This document shows, piece after piece, positions 23,664-31,974 of a stretch of DNA of 64,000 bases. The translations under genes were made by a program, and so were the position numbers. Where the stretch lies: the NCBI RefSeq assembly GCF_036607905.1, contig NZ_CP144555.1, forward strand, positions 4,898,001-4,962,000, given 5' to 3'. Under the pieces are notes generated by a model, which was not told the DNA's origin, did no database searches, and saw only the letters and a list, made by a program, of their open reading frames with translations. Positions within the stretch are counted from its first letter, which is position 1, and each line of letters opens with the position of its first letter. The DNA is from Streptomyces sp. SCSIO 75703. GTDB taxonomy: Bacteria > Actinomycetota > Actinomycetes > Streptomycetales > Streptomycetaceae.

Positions 23664-24644
23664 TCACGACCCGCGCAGGAAACTCACGATTCCCTCAGAC
23701 ATCCCCTCCGCGGCCTTCTGCCGCCAGGAACCGCTGGTCAGGAGGGAGGCGTCCGTGGCGTCCCGCATGTTGCCGCACTCGATGAACACCTTCGGAACCG
23801 TTGACAGATTGAGACCGCCCAGGTCGGTCCGCGTGACGAGACCGGTGCCGCCGCCGAGGTAGTTGGCGGGCGCGCTGCCCGTGACCCGGACGAAGTTGCC
23901 CGCGATCCGCTCGCCGAGTTCGGCGGAGGGGGCGACGATGGCGCGGGTGTCGGCGGCGCCCTCGCGCACCGCGCCCGGCAGGATCACGTGGAAGCCGCGG
24001 TTGCCGGTGCCGGAGCCGTCGGCGTGGATGGACAGGGCCGCGTCCGCGTGCGCCTCGTTGCCGATCCGGGCCCGTTCGTCCACGCACGGGCCGAACGGCC
24101 GGTCCCCGTCGTGGGTCAGGCGCACCGTCACGCCCTGCTCCTCCAGCAGCGCCCGCAGCCGGTGTGCCACGTCCAGGGTGAACGCGGCCTCCGCGTACCC
24201 GTCGTCCGTGGACGTGCCGGTGGTGTCGCACTCCTTGCGGTGGGTGCCGACGTCCACGGCCCGGTTGATCTCGGCCGTGTGGCGGGAGTTGCCCGTGTTG
24301 TGGCCCGGGTCGATCACGACGACCTTGCCCTTGAGCGGGCCGGTCGCGGGGGGCGCGGACCCCGGCGCGGTGCCCGACGGGGACGCCTGCGCGGACGGGC
24401 TCCCGCCCGCGGCCCCGTCCGGCGATCCGGAGGGCGCGGCGGAGGGGTCGCGGGAGGCGGCCGTGCCGCTCGCCGCCGGGGACGCCTGCGCGGTGTCCGC
24501 CCGGCCGCCGCCGTCGTCGCCGACCGCCGCGTAGACGCCCCAGCCCAGCAGCGCGCCGGGCACCAGCGCGGCCAGCGCCACGACCGACGGGCGGCGCAGC
24601 GGGGAACGGCGGGGCGGTTCGGTGTCCGGGCCTGTGTACGACAC
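23664..24644 (-). CDS. N-acetylmuramoyl-L-alanine amidase (Amidase_3)
   Basis: 326 residues: one N-terminal membrane helix (VVALAALVPGALLGWGVYAAV), a disordered Ser/Ala/Pro linker of about 60 residues, and a zinc amidase domain. The zinc ligands are visible as VVIDPGHNTGN, the Glu in YAEAAFTLDVAHRL and LSIHADGS; the catalytic Glu is in KVFIECGNMRDATDA. It cuts the amide bond between muramic acid and the stem peptide on the outer side of the membrane. The GTG start is 1 base after the stop of the upstream methyltransferase gene, so they are co-transcribed. Wall turnover or lysis in hyphae is the likely job. Confidence 0.94.
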   Translation of the reverse strand: MSYTGPDTEPPRRSPLRRPSVVALAALVPGALLGWGVYAAVGDDGGGRADTAQASPAASGTAASRDPSAAPSGSPDGAAGGSPSAQASPSGTAPGSAPPATGPLKGKVVVIDPGHNTGNSRHTAEINRAVDVGTHRKECDTTGTSTDDGYAEAAFTLDVAHRLRALLEEQGVTVRLTHDGDRPFGPCVDERARIGNEAHADAALSIHADGSGTGNRGFHVILPGAVREGAADTRAIVAPSAELGERIAGNFVRVTGSAPANYLGGGTGLVTRTDLGGLNLSTVPKVFIECGNMRDATDASLLTSGSWRQKAAEGMSEGIVSFLRGS

Positions 24645-24645
24645 G

Positions 24646-25317
24646 TCAGCGACCCTCGCCGCGCGCCCCGGCCCCCGCCGACGTTCTGCGCAGGACGCGC
24701 AGCGAGTCGGTCACCGAGACCTCGGTGAACGCGCCGGACCCGAGCGCCCGCAGGTAGACCCGGTACGGCGCCTGCCCGGTGAACTCGTCGGCCGGTTCCG
24801 GGAAGACGTCGTGGATGACGAGGAACCCGCCCTCCGCCACGTGCGGCGCCCACCCCTCGTAGTCGGCGCCGGCGTGCTCGTCGGTGTGGCCGCCGTCGAT
24901 GAACACCAGGCCGACGGGGGCGTTCCAGACCGCCGCGATCTGCGGCGAGCGGCCCACCAGCGCCACCACGTGCTCCTCCAGCCCCGCCCGGCGCAGCGTG
25001 CGGCGGAAGTGCGGAAGGGTGTCCATCACGCCGAGTTCGGGGTCGACCGTCTCCGGGTCGTGGTAGTCCCAGCCGGGCTGCTGCTCCTCGCTGCCCCGGT
25101 GGTGGTCGACGGTGAACACGCTGACGCCGCTCAGCCGCGCCGCCTCGGCGAGCAGCAGCGTGGAACGCCCGCAGTAGGTGCCGACCTCCAGCAGCGGCAG
25201 CCCGAGCCGGCCCGCCTCCAGCGCCGCGGCGTACAGGGCCAGGCCCTCGTGCGGGGGCATGAAGCCCTTCGCTGCCTCGAAGGCGGCCTGGACATCGGGC
25301 GCGGGTGCCGCGGACAT
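24646..25317 (-). CDS. Class I SAM-dependent methyltransferase (cephalosporin-hydroxylase/CmcI-like Methyltransf_24)
   Basis: 223 residues. Motif I is LLEVGTYCGRSTLLLAEAA, followed by VFTVDHHRGSEEQQPGWDYHDPE, a stretch typical of Methyltransf_24 enzymes, and LVFIDGGHTDEHAGADYEGWAPHVAEGGFLVIHDVFPEP with the metal-binding-like Asp and His residues. The substrate is unknown. It starts at ATG 25317 and is joined to the amidase gene by a one-base gap. Coupling to a wall hydrolase is curious and may be chance. Confidence 0.9.
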   Translation of the reverse strand: MSAAPAPDVQAAFEAAKGFMPPHEGLALYAAALEAGRLGLPLLEVGTYCGRSTLLLAEAARLSGVSVFTVDHHRGSEEQQPGWDYHDPETVDPELGVMDTLPHFRRTLRRAGLEEHVVALVGRSPQIAAVWNAPVGLVFIDGGHTDEHAGADYEGWAPHVAEGGFLVIHDVFPEPADEFTGQAPYRVYLRALGSGAFTEVSVTDSLRVLRRTSAGAGARGEGR

Positions 25318-25442
25318 GGGGTCCTCTCGGTCGTGCGGTCGTGCGGTCGTGCGGGGCGGGACGTGCGGCGGCCCATGCTGCCGCACCGGCCCCGCGGCGT
25401 ACACGGCGGGGGCGTGACGCGGCACCCGGCGCGGGCCGGCCG

Positions 25443-27164
25443 TCAGGCGGGGACCGTCTCGCCCGGCAGGGCGAGGTCCAGCTCCACCGTCCCCTCCCCG
25501 CCCGTGTGGGTCGCCGCGTGCGCGAGCGGACCGTGCCCGGCGGCGCGGGCGGCCAGCACGTACGGGCCCCCGCCGGGTACGGCGAGCGCGTACCGTCCGT
25601 CGCCGCCCGAGAGGGCCGCCCCCGCCCGTCGCCCGTGCCGGTCGAGCAGCGTGATCCTGGCGTGCGCGACCGGCGTGCCGTCGGCGGCCAGCACCCGCCC
25701 CCGGAACCCGGCCCGCGCCTGCCCGGCCCGGCCCGGCACCGGCGTCCGCGCCCCGCCCGCCGCGGACACCCGGCGGGGCAGCAGCAGTGCCAGGACCAGG
25801 CCCACCGCCACCGCGCCGGTCGCGATCAGGAAGGAGATCCGGAAACCGCGCAGGGAGGGCACGGCGACCCCGCCCGCGTCGTGCGCCGTGGCCGCCAGCA
25901 CCATGCCGACGACCGCGCTCGACACCGACGTGCCGATGGACCGCATCAGGGTGTTGAGGCCGTTGGCCGCGCCGGTCTCCGACGCCGGGACGGCGCCGGT
26001 GATCAGCGCGGGCAGCGACGCGTAGGCCAGGCCGACGCCCGCGCCCAGCAGCACCGAGGTGAGGACGGTCTGCCAGGCCGCCGCCATCAGGCCGAGCCCG
26101 CCGCCGTAGCCGGCCGCGATGACCAGCAGGCCGATGATCAGCGTGGTGCGCGGTCCGTGGCGGGCGGACAGCCGAGCGTACAGCGGCGCGGTGAACATCA
26201 TCGTCAGCCCCAGCGGGGCCACGCACAGCCCCGCCACGACCATGGACTGCCCCAGCCCGTGCCCGGTGGCGGTGGGCAGTTGGAGGAGCTGGGGCAGGAC
26301 CAGGGAGACCACGTAGAAGGAGACGCCGATCATGACGGAGGCGAGGTTGGTGAGCAGGACCTCGCGGCGGGCCGTCGTCCGCAGGTCGACCAGGGGCGCC
26401 GCCACCCTCAGCTCCAGCCACCCCCACAGCAGGAGCACCACCAGGGAGCCGGCGAACAGGCCCACCGTGCCCGGCGAGGACCAGCCCCACTCGGCGCCCT
26501 TCGTGATCGGCAGCAGGAAGAGCAGCAGACCCGCGCCGAGGCCGAGCGCGCCCGGCAGGTCGAAGGAACCCCGCGCCCGCAGCGGTGACTCCGGCACCAC
26601 GAGGAGGGTGAGCGCGATGGAGAGGACGCCGAGCGCGGCGGCGCCGTAGAAGAGGGTGTGCCAGTCGGCGTGCTGGGCGACCAGCGCCGCCGCGGGCAGG
26701 GCCAGTCCGCCGCCGACGCCGATCGACGAACTCATCAGGGCCATCGCCGAACCGAGCCGCTCGGGCGGCAGCAGGTCCCGCATCAGCCCGATGCCGAGGG
26801 GTATCGCGCCCATGGCGAAGCCCTGCAGGCTCCGCCCCACGATCATCGGGACCAGACTGGCGGTGACCGCGCTGACCAGCGCGCCGACCACCATCACGGC
26901 GAGGCTGGCGATCAGCATCCGCCGTTTGCCGTACAGGTCGCCGAGGCGTCCCATGACCGGCGTGGCCACGGCGCCCGCCAGCAGGGTCGAGGTCAGGACC
27001 CAGGTGGCGTCGGCGGGGGTGGTGTCCAGCAGGCGCGGCAGGTCCTTGATGACGGGGACCAGCAGCGTCTGCATCACCGCCACCGTGATGCCCGCGAAGG
27101 CGAGCACCGGGACGACGCTCCTGCGCGCCGCGGTCAGGGGCCGGTCGGGCGACGTCGGCGTCAT
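25443..27164 (-). CDS. MFS transporter with C-terminal carboxypeptidase-regulatory-like domain
   Basis: 573 residues. The first about 480 are a 14-helix DHA2-type exporter: VMGRLGDLYGKRRML (motif A), VGRSLQGFAMGAIPLG and a conserved GAANGLNTLMRSIGTSV. The last about 80 residues form an Ig-like CarboxypepD_reg/transthyretin-like fold: FRGRVLAADGTPVAHARITLLDRHGRRAGAALSGGDGRYALAVPGGGPYVLAARAAGHGP. With 14 helices both ends are cytoplasmic, so the small beta domain should face the cytosol, unusual for this family of domains. It may gate the carrier or bind a partner. It diverges from a second exporter gene at 27587. Confidence 0.92.
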   Translation of the reverse strand: MTPTSPDRPLTAARRSVVPVLAFAGITVAVMQTLLVPVIKDLPRLLDTTPADATWVLTSTLLAGAVATPVMGRLGDLYGKRRMLIASLAVMVVGALVSAVTASLVPMIVGRSLQGFAMGAIPLGIGLMRDLLPPERLGSAMALMSSSIGVGGGLALPAAALVAQHADWHTLFYGAAALGVLSIALTLLVVPESPLRARGSFDLPGALGLGAGLLLFLLPITKGAEWGWSSPGTVGLFAGSLVVLLLWGWLELRVAAPLVDLRTTARREVLLTNLASVMIGVSFYVVSLVLPQLLQLPTATGHGLGQSMVVAGLCVAPLGLTMMFTAPLYARLSARHGPRTTLIIGLLVIAAGYGGGLGLMAAAWQTVLTSVLLGAGVGLAYASLPALITGAVPASETGAANGLNTLMRSIGTSVSSAVVGMVLAATAHDAGGVAVPSLRGFRISFLIATGAVAVGLVLALLLPRRVSAAGGARTPVPGRAGQARAGFRGRVLAADGTPVAHARITLLDRHGRRAGAALSGGDGRYALAVPGGGPYVLAARAAGHGPLAHAATHTGGEGTVELDLALPGETVPA

Positions 27165-27586
27165 GGGCTCGGGCCTCCGGGGCGGGGTCGGGTCCGCGCC
27201 GGCGGCGGGACGGGCACGGGCGGGCCCCCGTGCGCGGGGCGCCGATTCCGTTGCTTCGGGCCCCTAAGGGAATCTTGGCCGACCCCCGGGCCGGGCGTCC
27301 ACCGTGCCTCGGGACGCACGGGCGGCGGGGGGCGGGACCGGCGGGCGGAGCGGGACGGGCAGACCGGGACGGGCGAGCCGCCGGGTGCCGGGGGAGGGGA
27401 CGAGGCCGCGGGGGTCCCGCGGGCCGCGTACGGGCGCGGGGGAGGGCACGGCCGGGGGGCCGGGGGCCGGCGGGCTCCGTCCGGGCGCCCGCCGGCCCCG
27501 GCGGCGGGCCGTCCGGGCGTCCGCGCGCCCCGTCCGGCCGTGCCGCGCGACTATCCCGGTGCAAGGGGCGCCACCCGGCTGAGACC
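27165..27586. other. 422-base divergent intergenic region
   Basis: Very GC-rich and without a believable protein frame. Near 27243-27275 lies GATTCC, then GGGAATC 17 bases on, a small inverted repeat around CGGGCCCCTAA that is the only A+T-containing spot and the best candidate for the promoter and operator of the two diverging exporter genes. Confidence 0.4.
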
Positions 27587-29134
27587 ATGACGTCCATGCT
27601 GCAAGCCCCCCGAACCCCCGCCGCCCGGATATCCCCTCGCCGTACACCACCGACCTGGCTCATCGTGGCGCTCGCCTGCGCCGGGCAGTTCCTGGTCGTC
27701 CTCGACGTCTCCGTCGTCAACGTCGCGCTCCCCTCGATGCGCGCCGACCTCGACCTGAGCGCCCAGGGCCTGCAGTGGGTGGTCAACGCCTACGCCATCT
27801 CCTTCGCCGGCCTCATGCTGCTCGGCGGACGGGCCGGGGACCTCTACGGGCGCAAGCGGATGTTCCTGGTGGGGCTCGGCCTGTTCACGCTGGCCTCGCT
27901 GGGCGGCGGTCTCGCCGGGGAGGGCTGGGAACTGCTCGCCGCCCGCGCCGTGCAGGGGCTGGGCGCGGCGGTGCTGGCGCCGTCCACGCTGACGATCCTG
28001 ACCGCGGCCGTGCCGGAGGGCGCCGCGCGGGCGCGGGCCATCGCCACCTGGACCGCCGTGGGCGCGGGCGGCGGCGCGGCCGGCGGACTGGTCGGCGGCG
28101 TCCTGGTCGACGGGCTCTCCTGGCGCTGGGTCCTGCTCATCAACGTGCCCGTCGGCGCGGTCGTCCTCGCCGGTGCCGTGCGCTGGCTCTCCGAGAGCCG
28201 GTCCGGGCGGCGGCGCCGGCTCGACCTGCCCGGCGCGCTGCTGGTGACCGCCGGGATGGCGACCCTCGCGTACGGCATCTCGCAGACCGAGTCGGCGGGC
28301 TGGTCGGCGGCGGCCACGCTGGTGCCGCTGGTGGCCGGGCCGGCGATGCTCGCGCTGTTCCTCCTCGTCGAGGCGCGGACCGTCGCCCCGCTGGTGCCGC
28401 TCGCCCTGCTGCGGCTGCGGTCGGTGGGCTCGGCCAACGTGGCGATGCTGGTGTGCGGCTCGGCGATGTTCTCGATGTGGTTCTTCATGACGCTCTACGC
28501 CCAGAACGTCCTCCACTACTCGCCGCTGGAGGCGGGTCTCGCGCTGGTGCCCAGTTCCCTCGCCGTGGTCCTGGGCTCGAAGGCGGCCCCCCGCTTCATG
28601 CGGCTGATCGGGGCGCGGAACCTGGCGGCGCTGGGCACGCTGGTCTCGGCGGCCGGTTACGCCTGGCAGTCGACGATGACCGCCGACGGCGACTACCTCA
28701 CCGCGATCATGATCCCGGGGGTGCTGATGATGCTGGGCGCCGGGCTCGCCGGCACGCCGCTGGCCTCGGTGGCCACCTCGGGGGCGGCCCCGGGCGACGC
28801 CGGACTGGTCTCCGGGCTCATCAACACCTCCCGCACGATGGGTGGTTCGCTCGGCCTGGCCGTGATGTCGACGATCGCGGCAGCCCGGTCCGGCGGGGAC
28901 GGGGCGGGCCCCGAGGCGCTGACCGACGGGTACGCCCTGGTCTTCCGTACCGGCGCCGTGGTGCTGGTCGCGGGCGCCCTGCTGATGTGGGCCTGGCTCC
29001 CCGCGCGCACGGCGCCGGCGAAGGCCGAGGGGCCGCGCACCGGTGCCGGGGAGGCACCACGGGAGGCGGCCCCGGCGGGGGACGTGCCCGAGGCGCCGGA
29101 GAGCGGGCGGGACGGCGGGCCGGGGACCGGCTGA
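27587..29134 (+). CDS. DHA2-type MFS drug exporter
   Basis: 515 residues, 14 predicted helices. Helix 1 carries LDVSVVNVALPSMRADL, motif A is LGGRAGDLYGRKRMF, and ARAVQGLGAAVLAPSTLTIL is the motif B style of EmrB/QacA relatives; the later half has GLVSGLINTSRTMGGSLGLAV. A disordered Pro/Gly/Glu tail of about 35 residues ends it. The substrate is unknown. ATG 27587 was used; ATG 27596 is also possible. It diverges from the MFS gene at 27164, so two exporters may share control. A hairpin terminator follows. Confidence 0.92.
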   Translation: MTSMLQAPRTPAARISPRRTPPTWLIVALACAGQFLVVLDVSVVNVALPSMRADLDLSAQGLQWVVNAYAISFAGLMLLGGRAGDLYGRKRMFLVGLGLFTLASLGGGLAGEGWELLAARAVQGLGAAVLAPSTLTILTAAVPEGAARARAIATWTAVGAGGGAAGGLVGGVLVDGLSWRWVLLINVPVGAVVLAGAVRWLSESRSGRRRRLDLPGALLVTAGMATLAYGISQTESAGWSAAATLVPLVAGPAMLALFLLVEARTVAPLVPLALLRLRSVGSANVAMLVCGSAMFSMWFFMTLYAQNVLHYSPLEAGLALVPSSLAVVLGSKAAPRFMRLIGARNLAALGTLVSAAGYAWQSTMTADGDYLTAIMIPGVLMMLGAGLAGTPLASVATSGAAPGDAGLVSGLINTSRTMGGSLGLAVMSTIAAARSGGDGAGPEALTDGYALVFRTGAVVLVAGALLMWAWLPARTAPAKAEGPRTGAGEAPREAAPAGDVPEAPESGRDGGPGTG

Positions 29135-29154
29135 GCGCGGCGCGGGACGGCGAA

Positions 29155-29186
29155 GGCCCCGCCCGCCGGAAGCGGCGGACGGGGCC
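29155..29186. terminator. Hairpin terminator after MFS gene
   Basis: GGCCCCGCCCGCCG (29155-29168) pairs with CGGCGGACGGGGCC (29173-29186), 13 of 14 bases with a GAAG tetraloop, 20 bases after the stop. Confidence 0.8.
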
Positions 29187-29237
29187 CGGCGACCGCGCCG
29201 GCCGAGGCGGTCGGTGGCGGCCGTGGTGGTCGTACGG

Positions 29238-29408
29238 TCAGGCCGCCGCGGTCTCGGCCCGCTCGGCGGGCTTGCGGTGGCGGCCGCTCGGCGCCGCCTC
29301 GGCGTCGTGCTCGGAGACCGGTCCGCGGTGCCGGCCGCGGCCCGCGGAGGTCTCGTGAACGTCGGCACCGTCGGCCCGCGTCGGCTGGTTCGTGCTGGCG
29401 TCGCTCAT
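29238..29408 (-). CDS. Small basic/hydrophilic protein (56 aa)
   Basis: A short frame of 56 residues starting MSDASTNQPTRADGADVHET and ending in a Lys/Arg/Glu/Ala stretch. It contains GRGRHRGP and PSGRHRKP, two related RHR motifs, and no hydrophobic core, so it is probably disordered. Third codon positions are nearly all G or C, as in real genes here, which supports coding. Only a weak GGGGTGA site precedes the ATG. Function unknown; it sits after the hypothetical gene 29516-30691 on the same strand. Confidence 0.6.
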   Translation of the reverse strand: MSDASTNQPTRADGADVHETSAGRGRHRGPVSEHDAEAAPSGRHRKPAERAETAAA

Positions 29409-29515
29409 CGGAAGGAATTCACCCCGTCACACTGATCTTTCCTGTAGCCGGGCGAGTCTAACCGGCGGGTCCGACGGCCCCCGGGGCCGTCACGCCAACC
29501 GCGACTACTTCGCGA

Positions 29516-30691
29516 CTACTTCGTTACCCGCGGCGCCCGCTCCGCCAGTCGGGCCAGCGGGGCCTGTTGCAGGGGCACCGGCCGCGGCGCCGGGGCCGGT
29601 GCCGGTGCCGCCGCCCCGGGCTCCGGCTCCTCCTCCCGCGCCGGTTCGGCGTCGTCCTCGGGCACCGTCAGCCGGGCCAGCCCGCAGGGCACCTCGTCCG
29701 TGGCGTACGGCAGGCACAGTTCGCCCTCCGGCGTCCACAGCCCGGCTCCGGCCAGCCAGCCCTCGGGCGCCGGGAGGTGCCGCATCCGCCGCTCGGCCGG
29801 CCGCCACACCCCGACCCAGCTCCCGAACGGCCCGTCCACCCGCAGCGCCACGGCGCACCGCTCGGGCGTCAGCGCCTGTCCCGGCTGGACGGCGAAGGGG
29901 GTGACCGTGCAGCCGGGTACGGTCAGGCATCCCGGGAAGCGCACCGGCAGTGTGCTGCCCAGCACCCCCCAGCCGAGCCGGTGAGCGCCGGGCGAGGGCG
30001 CGTCCGAACGGACCAGCACCAGACCGCTGTCGGGGTCGGCCAGCAGGACCCGGTCGTCGCTGTCCTCGGCGATCTGGAGCAGCGGCGACACCTCGCCGTC
30101 CCGCGCCAGGTCCACGACGACCGCCTTGGTGCGCCCGCCGGTCTCCCGGTCCACCGCGAGCATCCGGCCCTCGCGGTCCAGCCATGCCCCGCCCGCGCAG
30201 CGGCCGGTGACCTCGGCGACCGGCTCGGGCCCCGAGGGACCGCCGGCCACCCGCCACACGGTCGTCGTCCGCGGGCCCACGGCGAGGGCGTAGGCCCGCT
30301 CGCCGCCGGGGACCGGGGGGACCAGCCGCAGCGCGCCGGAGTCCCGGGGGTGTTCGACCGCGCCGAGCGGCAGTTCGCCGGTGCCGGGCCCGGCGGGGTA
30401 CAGCAGGGCGAAGAGGTGCCGCTCCGCCGCCACCCGGTGCACCAGGACCCGCCCGTCGCCCATCGGCTGCACCTCGGTACCGGGCTCCTCGGGCTGGTGC
30501 GCGGGGAGCGGCACGGCGTAGGGCTCGGGGCCGTCCAGCGTCCAGCGCTCCGGGAACCAGGACTCGCCGTCGCGGGCGAGGCGGGCGGCGTAGGCGCCCT
30601 CCGCGGCGACGGCGCAGCCCGGCCGCGGCGGGCCGTCCTCGTGGTCGCCGATCCCGCGGTCCGCCGACGGCTCGATCGCACACGCTGTCAT
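29516..30691 (-). CDS. Conserved hypothetical protein, probable beta-propeller-like
   Basis: 391 residues without signal peptide or membrane helix. Repeated stretches with Trp and Asp-Arg (SWFPERWTLDGPEPYAVPL, TTTVWRVAGGPSGPEPVAEVTGR, GGAWLDREGRMLAVDRETGG, SWVGVWRPAERRMRHLPAPEGW) are spaced like the blades of a beta-propeller; no catalytic signature is visible. A Pro/Ala-rich tail ends it. The ATG at 30691 has an excellent GGAGGTGA 7 bases upstream. It is divergent from NIF3. I cannot assign a function. Confidence 0.85.
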   Translation of the reverse strand: MTACAIEPSADRGIGDHEDGPPRPGCAVAAEGAYAARLARDGESWFPERWTLDGPEPYAVPLPAHQPEEPGTEVQPMGDGRVLVHRVAAERHLFALLYPAGPGTGELPLGAVEHPRDSGALRLVPPVPGGERAYALAVGPRTTTVWRVAGGPSGPEPVAEVTGRCAGGAWLDREGRMLAVDRETGGRTKAVVVDLARDGEVSPLLQIAEDSDDRVLLADPDSGLVLVRSDAPSPGAHRLGWGVLGSTLPVRFPGCLTVPGCTVTPFAVQPGQALTPERCAVALRVDGPFGSWVGVWRPAERRMRHLPAPEGWLAGAGLWTPEGELCLPYATDEVPCGLARLTVPEDDAEPAREEEPEPGAAAPAPAPAPRPVPLQQAPLARLAERAPRVTK

Positions 30692-31122
30692 CGTTCGGTC
30701 ACCTCCGGCGACGAAGCTAGTTTTCGTACGCGCGGCCGGAGGACCGACGACCACCCTCGTCACACAAACGGGTGGCACAGGAACGATTCTGCCGAGGAAG
30801 GGGCTCCGAGTGTGCTGCCCCCTCCCTCGGGGGCCGCGGGACGCGGGTGCCGGGGACGTGGGCGTGGCGGACACGGGTGCGGCACGGGTGAGGGGCGGGG
30901 TGAGGGGCGGTGGACGGCACGGTGCGGCGCCGGGCGGCCGAACGGGCGGTGGCGGGGCGGGCGGTGGCGGCGGGGGCGCTGTCCTATGGCGGGGGCGCTC
31001 GCACGGCGCGGGTGCCGTCGTACGGCGGGTGCGCCGGGGCGGGCGCCCGCGGATACGCCGTGGATACGCCCTGCACACGCGGCGGGTACGGCGGCGCGGG
31101 ACGGCCAGGTAGCCTTGCCTGC
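30692..31122. other. 431-base divergent intergenic region
   Basis: The part next to the hypothetical gene (30700-30790) is A+T-richer, with GAAGCTAGTTTTCGTACG and a CACACAAACGGGTGG stretch, and is the likely promoter zone. The rest up to NIF3 is a low-complexity G-rich run (GGGTGAGGGGCGG) without a believable frame. Confidence 0.4.
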
Positions 31123-31974
31123 GTGCCCCGTCTGTCAGAAGTCATCGCCGCGCTGGAGAACCTGTGGCCCGCCGAGCGGGCCGAGTCCTGGGACGCGGTC
31201 GGCACCGTCGTGGGCGACCCCGGCCAGGAGGTCACCCGGGTCCTGTTCGCGGTCGACCCGGTCCAGGAGATCGTCGACGAGGCGGTGAACCTCGGCGCCG
31301 GCCTGCTCGTCACCCACCACCCGCTCTACCTGCGGGGGACCACGACCGTCGCGGCCTCCACCTTCAAGGGCCGGGTCGTGCACACGCTGATCAGGAACGA
31401 CATCGCCCTGCACGTCGCGCACACCAACGCCGACACCGCCGACCCCGGTGTCTCCGACGCCCTGGCCGGCGCCCTCGGCCTGCGTGTCGTGGGGCCCCTC
31501 GTGCCGGACCCGGGCGACCCGGAGGGCCGCCGCGGACTGGGCCGGATCTGCGAGCTGGACCACCCGCTCACGGTCCGCGAGTTCGCCCGCCGGGCCGCCG
31601 CGCGGCTGCCCGCCACCGCGCAGGGCATCCGCGTCGCCGGCGACCCGGAGGCCACCGTCCGCACCGTCGCCGTCAGCGGCGGCTCCGGCGACAGCCTCTT
31701 CGACCACGTACGGGCCGCCGGGGTCGACGCCTTCCTCACCGCCGACCTGCGCCACCACCCGGCCTCCGAGGCCCGCGCCCACAGCCCCCTCGCGCTGTTC
31801 GACGCCGCGCACTGGGCCACCGAATGGCCCTGGTGCGAGCTGGCCGCCGCCCAGCTCGACGAGATCTCCGACCGGAGGGGATGGGGCCTGAGGGTCCACG
31901 TCTCCCGGACGGTCACCGACCCCTGGACCGCCCACGCGGCGTCCGCCGACCCGACCGCAGGAGCCCCCAACTGA
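31123..31974 (+). CDS. NIF3-like dinuclear metal center protein
   Basis: 283 residues, the bacterial NIF3/DUF34 family that forms hexameric toroids. The metal-binding His residues are visible in LLVTHHPLYLRG, IALHVAHTNADTAD and the C-terminal FDAAHWATEWPW; VAVSGGSGDSLFDHVRAAGVDAFLTADLRHH fits the second half. It is metal-dependent; the cellular reaction is unsettled (a GTP cyclohydrolase-like or damage-control role has been proposed). The GTG start at 31123 precedes PRLSEVIAALE, a family-typical beginning. It heads an operon with a zinc-ribbon protein and the RNase H/phosphatase, as in other streptomycetes. Confidence 0.93.
   Translation: MPRLSEVIAALENLWPAERAESWDAVGTVVGDPGQEVTRVLFAVDPVQEIVDEAVNLGAGLLVTHHPLYLRGTTTVAASTFKGRVVHTLIRNDIALHVAHTNADTADPGVSDALAGALGLRVVGPLVPDPGDPEGRRGLGRICELDHPLTVREFARRAAARLPATAQGIRVAGDPEATVRTVAVSGGSGDSLFDHVRAAGVDAFLTADLRHHPASEARAHSPLALFDAAHWATEWPWCELAAAQLDEISDRRGWGLRVHVSRTVTDPWTAHAASADPTAGAPN

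Noticed and set aside
30850..31100. G-rich run before NIF3 as a tandem repeat or quadruplex element
   Set aside because: GGGG runs are irregular and expected in this base composition; no repeat unit could be defined.
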